64,000 nt of DNA from Boesenbergia rotunda. Taxonomy: Eukaryota; Streptophyta; Magnoliopsida; Zingiberales; Zingiberaceae. The position numbers and the translations under genes were made by a program. Positions 55,518 to 64,000 of the stretch are shown here, piece by piece (position 1 is the stretch's first letter; each line of letters starts with the position of its first letter). Location: contig JAGFNQ010008264.1 in NCBI GenBank assembly GCA_024364735.1, forward strand, positions 157,560-221,559, written 5' to 3'. The notes below the pieces were generated by a model. It worked only from the letters and a program-made list of their open reading frames with translations. It did no database searches and was not told the DNA's origin.

Positions 55518-56333
55518 TTTAATTAAAATATCATATAAGGAAACAAATAAAATAGAAATATTAAATATAATTGAAAACCTAAAACCAAAAGAATCAATAG
55601 ATCAATCAGAGTTATTTAAATTAATTAAAAAGATTCAATCAAATCTAAAATACCGAATTTAATTCTTAAAATTTAAATCTTAATTAATAGTCTAAATCTC
55701 AAATTCTAATTAATGGCAATAATTTAACTTTAATTGGAAATTTAAAATCTTAATATAAATATAAAATTCTTAATTTACTCTTCAAAATTTAAATCTTATT
55801 GATTAAATCTCAAATTCTAATTAATAACTCAACTTTAATTGGAAATTTAAAATCATAATCCAAATATAAAATTCTTAATTAACTCTTAAAAATTCAGATC
55901 TAATTAAATAAATCTTAAATTTTAATTAATAATGCAACTTAAAATTCAATGTTTAATCTTCAAAATTTTTTAATATAAAATTCACGAACTAATTTTTAAT
56001 TAAACACCTTTAATGATGAAAATAAGTAAAATTCTATCCAACTGGAGCAATCAACTTAATAATAACAAATATGTTAAAATGGATTGATGCATTCGTGGCT
56101 TCACATGATCAATATCAAGTCGAGAATTTGATATTTTCCTAGAAACAAAATTAAAATTCTTTGACTTGATTGACATATATATAATTGCTATGTTCATATA
56201 TTTGCTTATTTTTTCTTTATATATATCATGTCATTTATGCTAGGTTATTTCATGCTTAATCTAGAATGGCTAGATAGGAAAAAGATTGTTTGATATTTGC
56301 CTAACATAGTACCAGGGTGGGGTGAGATGATGG
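55518..56333 (+). mobile_element. Interior of element F1 right of G
   Basis: AT-rich DNA continues the repeat segment left of G (gaaactttaattaaaatatc). It contains three loose copies of ttaattaataacaactttaattggaaatttaaaatcttaat (about 55660-55960), then unrecognised sequence up to LTR E. No pol domain was seen. Confidence 0.5.
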
Positions 56334-58421
56334 TGTTGATGCAGTCTGACCCTGATTGTTGTTTTGGTGTTGACACCGATTTTAGTTTAGGTTGATGATT
56401 ATGATTATGATTAAGTCCTGATCGGGGATTAGGCATGGTATAGAAAATCCTAGCTTGGAGGGCTAGGTGTTGGAAAATCCTAACCTGGAGGGTTAGGTGT
56501 GAAAAATCCTAGCTTGGAGGGCTAGGTGTGGAAAAGTCCTAACTCGGAAGGTTGGGTGAACAGTTCTAGCTTGGAGGGTTAGGTGAAAAGTCCTAACTTG
56601 GAGGGTTAGGTGAAAAGTCCCAACTGGAGAGTTAGGTGAAAAAGTCCTGGCTTGGAGGGTCAGGTCCTAGCTTGGAGGGCTAGGTTTGGAAAAGTCCTAA
56701 TTCGGAATGGTTGGGTGAAAAGTCCTAGCTTGGAGGGCTAGGTGAAAAGTCCTAACTTGGAGGGTTAGGTGAAAATTCCCAACTTGGAGAGTTAGGTGAA
56801 AAAGTCCTAGCTTGGAGGGCTAGGTTGGATGAAACCCTAGCTTGGAGGGCTAGGTTTGAGTCCCTGGATCGGTCTGGTGACCGATCAGGGAAGTTGGCAC
56901 GCCGCTCCTTCGTGGATCGGTCCGGTGACCGATCCAACGATGACTGATCGGTCTGGTGACCGATCAGGGAGCACACAGTGAGGTTGGGAACCTACTATGC
57001 AGCTCCTGATCGGTCTGGTGACCGATCAGGGAGCAGGCTGTTGCCTCATTGCTTGGCTCCTGATCGGTCCGGTGACCGATCAGGGAGCAGGCAGCTTCCT
57101 CACTGCTTCGCTCCTGATCGGTCTGGTAACCGATCAGGGAGCACTCAGTGAGTTGAGTTCCCCCGCTGATCAGCTCCTGAACAGTCTGGTGACCGATCCA
57201 TGACTTAGGATCTGATTTCCGCTATTACTGTTCGGGTCAGGGAGCTATCTGATCGGTCTAGTGACCGATCAGGCTTCACTCTGATCGGTCTGGTGACCAT
57301 TCAGGCTTGTGTCACCGCGAGAGCTGGGAGTCCCAGCAAAGCGGTGGATCGGTCTGGTGACCGACCCACAAGCCCTGGATCGGTCCGGTGACCGATTACT
57401 TTAATTCAAAATCATTGTCAGACGCTCTGATCGCGTCTGAACGTATCCGATTCTCTGCGCTTAACCTCTGATACTCGATTTGCTGCTTGATATGCTGTGC
57501 TAATACTCTGATTGAGCTGCAGGTGACAGGGAAGGATTCACACACTCAAGGAGAGTCAATGGAGGCCTTTCCTTGGAGCAGGTTTGCCCATTTGCCATCT
57601 CAGGTTGCAACGGCTGGAGCTGCTGACTGGAGCTTGGCTGAGGGAAGCTCAGGGAGTCTAGGGAGAGCTCAGTGGTAGCTGGCGTTGGTAGGTGAGCAGC
57701 TGGAGGCTGCAGTGAGATGATGTCACCTGGCGTTCAGTGGAGAAACAAAAGGAGCGGAGAAGAGCAGAAAAAGAGTTCGGTGAAGCGACTTCTGGCTTGA
57801 GTTCTTGCTGCACGATTGTTTTCTCCACACTTTGCTTGTGCGATCTGTTGTTCCATCATCTTGAGCAAGCAACTGTAATCTTTGAAGCAACCATCCCTTA
57901 CTTGAGCACTTAGAGGAAGAAACAAGAAGCTTGGTGAGTCCAACAATGAGAAGACACGGAGAAGGGAGTTCTTGCGTGAGATCGTCGCTGGGTGGAGTTC
58001 AAGTGAAGTGCTGCTTGTGTTTTTGCCTGTGTTAAGTGCTAAGTAAGATCTTTCTTGTGTTTCATTGTGCTTAAAACTCTATCCTTGTTGAAACGCTGTG
58101 GAGAGGTTACTCCACCGAGAAGGAGGTTGCATTTTATCCGGTGTGTCACCGGGGCTTGATCTGCCGACGATCAAGGGATCACCCACCTTAAGGGCACGCC
58201 AAGGAGTAGGGGCAAGTTATCCCCGAACCTTGTAAACCCTCCTTGTTAGCGATCTTGTTAGTTGTTTTAGTTTGTTTTCGTTTTCTGCATTTCTGCACTT
58301 CTCTGTTTCTATTGTTTCCGCTGCTGTGCTACTAACCGTGAAGTACAGAGAAACCCTAAACAGAAAGAAGTTTGTGTCTGGCTATATTCACCCCCCCTCT
58401 CTAGCCATCCAAGTTCCAACA
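56334..58421 (+). mobile_element. 5' LTR of element E (2088 bp), GATCGGTC-palindrome family
   Basis: It runs from TGTTGATGCAGTCTGACC to CCAAGTTCCAACA with an attcaccccccctctctagcc block and a primer-binding site after it. It has the cctaacttggagggttaggtg tandem array (56440-56860) and the palindrome array (56868-57400). It is very similar to LTR D throughout. Confidence 0.9.
56868..57400 (+). repeat. Array of GATCGGTCTGGTGACCGATC palindromes in LTR E
   Basis: About a dozen copies, most perfect or with one T/C change (GGTCCGGTGACC), spaced 35-70 bp apart. Confidence 0.9.
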
Positions 58422-58423
58422 AG

Positions 58424-58435
58424 TGGTATCAGAGC
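58424..58435 (+). other. Primer-binding site of element E
   Basis: A perfect TGGTATCAGAGC lies two bases after LTR E. Confidence 0.9.
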
Positions 58436-58479
58436 TAGGGGCTCTGTACAAGCGGATTAACAACCGAGAGCTATCTACA

Positions 58480-59823
58480 ATGGCTTTGAGAGAAGGATTT
58501 TCCACCACCCGACCTCCCTTCTTCGATGGCGTAGATTTCCAATATTGGAGATCGAAGATGGAGTATTACTTGAAGATGGACATCAACACTTGGTTCACGG
58601 TGAAGGAGGGTTTTACCCCTCCAAAGGATGATGAAGGCAAAGAACTCGAATCATGGCGTTGGACGGCGGAACAAACTCGAAAGAGTGAAGCCGACGCGAA
58701 GGCGGTGGTCACCCTACAATGCGGCATGAACAAAGACCAACTCATCAATGTTGGTCCATTCACAAGTGCAAAAGACTTGTGGAACAAGCTCATCGAACTT
58801 CACGAGGGCACCCGAGATTCAAGAATCGCCAAGAGGGACTTGTTCCTCAACCAACTTCAAAATCTCTCCATGAAGGAGAATGAAACCGTAAGTGAGCTAC
58901 ATAGCCGGTTCAAGGAAGTCCTCAATGGTCTTCATTCCATTGATGAAAAGGTCGAGAATCACGACCTTGTGAGGTATGTGTTGAAAGCATTTCCAAGGAA
59001 TGCTTTGTGGTCATCCATGGTGGATGCCTACAAAGTTTCCAAGGACTTATCAATTGTTAAATTAGATGATTTGTTTTGTGAAATGGAATTGCATGAAATG
59101 GCTAACAAAGGCACCAAGGAGAAGGGGATTGCCTTAGTTGCAGGGGAAAGATCCAACAAGAAGAAGAAGGAGAAGAAGAAGGAGAAGGAAGTCTCTTCAT
59201 CTTCATCCTCATCCGAATCCGAATCCGATTCCGAGGAAGATGGCAGCGGGTCTTCTTCCTCCGAGATGGCAAATTTTGTGAGAAGGATGATGAGAAGAGG
59301 TCGACGCTTCAAGGGTAAAGGTAACCCTAGTGAAGCTAAAGTTGATAAGTCTAATGCTTCTTGTTATGAGTGTGGTAGGAAAGGGCACTTCAAGAGTGAA
59401 TGCCCAAAGCTAAAGAAGAAGGAGAAGAAATCCAAGAAGAAAGAGGAGAAATCAAAGAAGAAGAAGAAGGCCTTGAAGGCCACTTGGGATGAATCCTCAT
59501 CAAGTTCATCCGATGAAGAAAAGGAGGAGAAGAGCACACGGCATATGGCACTCATGGCTCTTGGAGATCAAGAAAGCAGTGATGAATCCTCCGACTCCTC
59601 AAACGCGGCTTCATCATCTTCGGATGATGAAGAGGTAACCTCTCCTGAACTTGAGAAATGTTATAGAGCTATTGCATGTTTAACCAATATGTTGAAAAAG
59701 TCAAAGAATAAGGTTAAATCATTGCAATTAGAAATTGAACAATTGAAGTCATCTAGGGATGAGAACATAGACGACTTGCATGTTGAAATGCTAGAGGATG
59801 AGATTAAATCCTTGGAAAATTGA
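58480..59823 (+). CDS. gag: Copia gag of element E
   Basis: It is open for about 447 codons from ATG at 58480, chosen because it begins MALREGFSTTRPPFFDG like the gag of B; an upstream in-frame ATG lies in the primer-site leader. Order: the DUF4219/UBN2-type capsid domain (YWRSKMEYYLKM, KDLWNKLIELHEGTRDSR, NHDLVRYVLKAFPRNALWSS), a Lys/Ser/Glu-rich stretch, FVRRMMRRGRRFKGKG, the zinc knuckle CYECGRKGHFKSEC, Lys-rich and acidic Ser-rich segments, and a C-terminal coiled coil. It ends at TGA 59821-59823. In intact relatives the frame continues into pol, so this may be a truncated gag-pol. Gag forms cytoplasmic virus-like particles that package the RNA. Confidence 0.88.
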   Translation: MALREGFSTTRPPFFDGVDFQYWRSKMEYYLKMDINTWFTVKEGFTPPKDDEGKELESWRWTAEQTRKSEADAKAVVTLQCGMNKDQLINVGPFTSAKDLWNKLIELHEGTRDSRIAKRDLFLNQLQNLSMKENETVSELHSRFKEVLNGLHSIDEKVENHDLVRYVLKAFPRNALWSSMVDAYKVSKDLSIVKLDDLFCEMELHEMANKGTKEKGIALVAGERSNKKKKEKKKEKEVSSSSSSSESESDSEEDGSGSSSSEMANFVRRMMRRGRRFKGKGNPSEAKVDKSNASCYECGRKGHFKSECPKLKKKEKKSKKKEEKSKKKKKALKATWDESSSSSSDEEKEEKSTRHMALMALGDQESSDESSDSSNAASSSSDDEEVTSPELEKCYRAIACLTNMLKKSKNKVKSLQLEIEQLKSSRDENIDDLHVEMLEDEIKSLEN

Positions 59824-59924
59824 GATTGAACAATTGAAATCCTCTAGGGATGAGGAATGTAGATGATCTACATGTAGAATTGTTAGAGGATGAAAATAAA
59901 TCATTAATAGTGAAGTTTGAGAGA

Positions 59925-60333
59925 CTCAAGAATATTCTTGAGAAGTTCTCAACAAGCTCAAAGACCTTAGACCATGATTTTGAATGCCCAAAGGGACAGT
60001 CTACAATAGGTCGGTATTGGTTACCGACCCAAAGAACCTTCATTTGTGTCCTTGATGTCTAGGACTGATATGAGACAATCTAAGACACCCAAGGTTCAAA
60101 AGAAAGTTGTCAAGGCATGGGTGCCTAAGNCTCAAGAATATTCTTGAGAAGTTCTCAACAAGTTCAAAGACCTTAGACATGATTTTGAATGCCCAAAGGG
60201 CGGTCTACAATAGGGCCGGTATTGGTTACCGACCCAAAGAACCATCATTTGTGTCTTTGATGTCTAGGACTGATATGAGACAATCTAAGACACCTAGGGC
60301 TCAAAAGAAAGTTGTCAAGGCATGGGTGCCTAA
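59925..60333 (+). repeat. About 205-bp direct duplication around a single N (60130)
   Basis: ctcaagaatattcttgagaa begins at 59925 and again at 60131. Both copies run to gtgcctaag (60129 and about 60333). They differ at about ten positions. The first copy has lost the frame (ECPKGQSTIGRYW), while the second keeps the family sequence AGIGYRPKEPSFVSLMSRTD. A one-base N sits exactly between them, which points to unmerged contig ends. Confidence 0.8.
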
Positions 60334-60406
60334 GTCTTGTTTAGTAGATGCTTTAGGTCCCAAGGTGTAGGTACCTAAATCTTCTATTTTTCGAATTGTG
60401 TAGGTT

Positions 60407-61249
60407 ATGATTGAGGGGGAGCATCTATCAACTTGGTTCATTGATAGTGGGTGCTCCAAACACATGACCGGGGATAGATCATTGTTTACTACCCTTCAAA
60501 AGAAAAGTAGAGGTAATGTTTCATTTGGCAACAATGGTAGTCTTAAGGTCATAGGAATAGGAGACATTCAAATATCCGAATGTCTTAGAATTTCAAATGT
60601 CCTTCTAGTCAAGGGGATGACATTTAATCTCCTAAGTGTCAGTCAATTGTGTGATACGGGTTACACAATTGATTTTCAACCAAGTCAATGTCTAGTTAGA
60701 CAACATGACACCTTGGACACAGTACTAGTAGGAACAAGAGTAGACAATATTTATCAAGTTTCATTTAAAAGTGCTACTAATATTTCTGCTAAGTGTCTCA
60801 TGTCAAAAGAAGAGGAGTCCACCCTTTGGCACCGGAGGCTAGCACACGTGAACATGAAGAACATCCAGAAGTTGGCCAACAAGGGGTTAGTCTGTGGCTT
60901 ACCTAGCATCAAGTATGAGAAAGAAAAGATTTGTGATGCATGTCAAATGGGTAAGCAAACAAAATCTGCACATAAAGGTAAAAGCACTGTAAGTACATCT
61001 ACCGCATTAGATTTACTTCATATGGATCTTTTTGATTGTAGCACTATCATATCCTTGAATGGAAGTAGATATTGCTTTGTTATCATTGATGATTTTACTA
61101 GATATACATGGACTTATTTTCTTAAATATAAGGACCAAACCTTAGATGTTTTCATTCTTTTTGTAGAAGGGTTGAAAATGAAAAATCTTCAACTATTAAG
61201 ACAATTAGAAGTGATCATGGAGGTGAATTTCAAAACCAACGATTTTTAG
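60407..61249 (+). pseudogene. Pol of element E: protease and integrase N-terminal half
   Basis: The protease active site is WFIDSGCSKHMTGD (aspartate at DSG), which cleaves the polyprotein. Then comes FNLLSVSQLCDTGY. The integrase zinc domain HHCC follows (LWHRRLAHVNMKNIQKL, ICDACQMGKQTKSAH), then the core with catalytic Asp in LLHMDLFD and the conserved YCFVIIDDFTRYTWTYFLKY. A one-base frame change near 61165-61180 sends it into stop at 61249 just before the second core Asp, which lies in the next frame. Confidence 0.88.
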
Positions 61250-62051
61250 AGTTTTGTCAAGTAGAGGGTATAGACATGAGTTCTCCACTCCTAGAACACC
61301 ACAACAAAATGGTGGTGTAGAGAGGAAGAGCCGTGTTCTACAAGAAGTTGCACGAAGCATGCTCAATGAGTACTCATTACCGAGTTACTTGTGGGCCGAA
61401 GCTGTAAACACAGCTTGCTATGTGCAAAAACGAGTCCTCATCCATAGGTTTTTAGGAAAGACTCCCCATGAACTTTGGTTTGGAAAACCACCTACGGTTA
61501 AACACCTTAGGGTGTTTGGTTGTAAGGTGTTCATCCTAAACACCAAAGATCACCTTGGAAAGTTCACGGCAAAGGCTGATGAAGGGATACTAGTCGGGTA
61601 CTCCCTCATTAGCAAAGCCTATCGAGTCTACAACAAGAAATCTAGATTGATTGAAGAGTCTTCTGATGTGGTGTTTGAAGAAATTCCAAAAGCAAATGAC
61701 CGATCAGAAAATGTAGAAGGAGTTCAGCTCGAACTTAGGAGACTAAGTTTGAATGAAAGTCCAAATGTTGTTGATGGTGATGAGTCTGATGACGGTGAGC
61801 ATAGACAACCTATAGATCAGCCGGATCCTGAGGCTGAGCTTGTGTCTAGTGAACCCATTCAAGAAGCACCACCAACACCTAGGCAAACTAGATTAGCCTC
61901 TAGTCATCCCCAAGACCAAATTGTTGGAGACATCCATCATGGAGTTAGAACTAGATCATTCTTTAGGAATGAGGCTAATGAAGTTGCCCTAATTTCCGAA
62001 ATTGAACCTAGAAAAATTGATGAAGCATTAAATGATCCCGATTGGACTTAG
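61180..62051 (+). pseudogene. Pol of element E: integrase C-terminal half and linker
   Basis: In the shifted frame it continues with the SDHGGEF core Asp, TPRTPQQNGGVERKSRVLQE (catalytic Glu) and ARSMLNEYSLPSYLWAEAVN. Next come KTPHELWFGKPPTVKHLRVF, the GKF...GILVGYS segment, KAYRVYNKKSRLIEESSDVV, and an acidic linker ending in NDPDW. A TAG at 62049-62051 follows a small deletion that removed the MQEELNQF-type segment between integrase and RT. Confidence 0.85.
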
Positions 62052-63478
62052 TCCCTAGACCTAAGAAGACCACCATCATTGGAACCAAATGGGTCTTCAA
62101 AAATAAATTGAACCATAAGGGAGAAATCATAAGAAACAAGGCACGCTTAGTAGCCAAGGGCAATAGTCAAGTTGAAGGCCTTGATTATGATGAAACCTAT
62201 GCTCCCGTGGCACGATTAGAGTCCATCCGATTGATGCTTGCATTTACAGCACATCGAGGTTTCAAGCTATATCAAATGGATGTTAAATCGGCCTTTCTAA
62301 ATGGTTTGATTAGAGAAGAGGTCTATGTTGAACAACCTCCGGGGTTTGAGAGTACTGAATTCTCAAACCACGTGTTTAAACTCAAAAAGGCACTTTATGG
62401 CCTTAAACAAGCTCCCCGAGCTTGGTATGAGCGGTTGTCGACGTTTTTAATTGAAAAAGGCTTTGTTAGAGGCCAAATAGGCCCTACACTGTTTCTACGG
62501 AGAGATGGTGAAAATATATTTGTAGCCTAAGTTTATGTCGATGACATAATTTGTGGCTCAAACAACAAGGGCTATTTAAATGAGTTCATTGTACACATGG
62601 AGAGTGAGTTTGAAATGAGTCTAGTGGGAGAGTTGACTTTCTTCCTTGGACTTGAAATCAAGCAAACTCGCAATGGTATCCATGTGCACCAATCGAAATA
62701 CACACAAGAAATGCTTCGAAAATTCAATATGAGTGATTCAAAAGAGGTAACCACTCCCATGGCTACGAACACAAAATTAGACAATGATGAGAGTGGTAAA
62801 CCTGTTGATTTGACTCAATATCGAAGCATGATAGGTAGTTTGCTCTATCTCACAGCTAGTCGACCTGATATACTCTTTGTTGTGGGTATGTGCACTAGAT
62901 ATCAAGTTTATGCCAAGGAATCTCACTTAATTGCGGTTAAACGAATTTTGAGATACCTCAAAGGCACAATTGGTGTTGGTCTATGGTACCCCCGTACCGA
63001 ATCATTTGACCTAATTGGTTATACCGATTCCGACTACGCGGGATGTAAGTTGGATCGGAAAAGCACAAGTGGGGGCTGCTAATTCTTAGGTTCATCCTTA
63101 GTTAGTTGGTCGAGTCAGAAGCAACATTGTGTTGCTCTCTCCACGACCGAGGCAGAATATATTGCTATGGGAGAGAGTATATCGCAATTGTTGTGGATGA
63201 TTCATACTTTAGAGAACTATGGATTAAGCTATAAGGGTGTGCAAGTGGTGTGTGACAACATTAGCACAATTAACCTAACAAAGAATCCGGTCCATCATTC
63301 TAGGACAAAGCATATTGAAGTGCGTCACCACTTCATTAGGGATCATGTTGCTAGAGGAGATGTTGTACTCTCACATGTAGAGTCCAAATCAAATCTAGCT
63401 GACATTTTCACTAAACCACTCCCCGCAAATGAGTTTAGTTTCTTGAGAAGGGAGTTGAGAATGTATCGCGCCTCATAG
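62042..63478 (+). pseudogene. Pol of element E: reverse transcriptase and RNase H
   Basis: One frame with two stops. RT motifs: GTKWVFKNKLNHKGEIIRNK, DYDETYAPVARLESIRLMLA, KLYQMDVKSAFLNG, FKLKKALYGLKQAPRAWYER, then stop TAA (62528-62530) directly before the catalytic VYVDDI, followed by GELTFFLGLEIKQ. RNase H: DSDYAGCKLDRKSTSGGC, stop TAA (63080-63082), SWSSQKQHCVALSTTEAEYI, VVCDNISTINLTKNPVHHSR, SNLADIFTKPLPANEFSFLR. Both stops stand where sister copies have Gln, so CAA to TAA is the simplest change. The remainder is well preserved, suggesting recent death. Confidence 0.9.
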
Positions 63479-64000
63479 GATCAAAAAGCATCCAAAACCC
63501 TTGTGATCATTTCGAAATTGTTGAGATACAATTGGGTAACTTTGGGGACATCTCACACAAACTATAAGGCTTACCAAAACGTTTTTGCTTGCTAGATATG
63601 GGGTGAGATGCTAGGATTAACTCAATTTCTCAAAATGTCAATGCATCCCTTGAGAAATTAAGTTGACGAGATAAAAATCACTTCGGTGACCAAGTATGGG
63701 GAAAATCAATGCATAACATATGTGTATTTGGCTCCATGATCATACTTGGACATTCCAATCAAGGAAACTTGATTGGAGACTTGAATTTGGCACAATCTTG
63801 GTTGAAATTGATTAAATGATTGTTGATTGAGTTTGACTCCACTTGGGTGGAGCAAAGTGATTGTTAAACCTATAAGGACCTTTGATCCTTGTTCAGGGAT
63901 CAATTATAGTCAAGGAATCACTTCCAAGATCGATATTCTTCATCAGATTCCTTCAAAAATTGTGTGAAAGTCTGAAACTGAAAGTTTCAGATCATATCAG
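63479..64000 (+). mobile_element. 3' untranslated region of element E, runs off the window
   Basis: Non-coding, following RNase H. The polypurine tract and 3' LTR are expected to lie beyond 64000. A second-strand short open frame here has no recognisable features. Confidence 0.6.

Overview
The window is nuclear DNA from a flowering plant. The evidence is spliceosomal introns, a plant-type GH17 beta-1,3-glucanase, a fragment of chlorophyll synthase, a nuclear tRNA-Pro(UGG), and dense nests of plant LTR retrotransposons whose primer-binding sites (TGGTATCAGAGC) match plant initiator tRNA-Met. The GC-rich, repeat-loaded landscape and the Sirevirus, Angela and Tat relatives fit a large, probably monocot, genome. 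I cannot name the species from sequence alone.

Layout. 1-30.1 kb is almost pure nested transposons. They include Sirevirus-like Ty1/copia LTRs and gag/pol wrecks on both strands (A, B, L, C, D, H, D2, J), a truncated Angela-type LTR (K), two large solo LTRs with perfect 5-bp target duplications (11001-13443 and 20541-23026), a Ty3/gypsy Tat-like fragment (24.1-25.3 kb) and a complete but dead ZMYM1-like hAT transposon (26285-30070). 30.18-36.5 kb is the only gene-like island. It holds an intact tRNA-Pro gene and a three-exon beta-1,3-glucanase whose last exon is split by a 958-bp gypsy-type solo LTR, followed by AT-rich intergenic DNA with one old LTR fragment.

36.5-64 kb is a second nest. 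A copia 5' LTR (F1, 36518-49474) has been opened three times: by a 1.2-kb MITE-like element carrying a GCCGAC microsatellite, by solo LTR F2, and by an 8.6-kb CACTA transposon. The CACTA has TIR CACTACAAGAA and TSD TTA. It carries a 12-exon gene with a Ulp1-like (C48) protease domain, no visible TNP2 transposase, and fragments of unrelated host genes with their introns: chlorophyll synthase, a kinesin and probably the proteasome subunit RPN1. The interior of F1 is interrupted by G, a complete gag-only (pol-less) copia element with TSD gaaac. A nearly whole copia element E follows (LTR, PBS, gag, protease, integrase, RT, RNase H) and runs off the right edge.

Working together. Nothing here forms an operon or pathway. 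The functional genes are the tRNA and, before it was hit, the glucanase. The strongest leads are the gene-capturing CACTA, the insertionally broken glucanase, and the LTR families that each carry their own array of short palindromes (GGGCGCCC, AGTCGACT, or GATCGGTCTGGTGACCGATC). Single Ns at 13944 and 60130 mark probable assembly joins.
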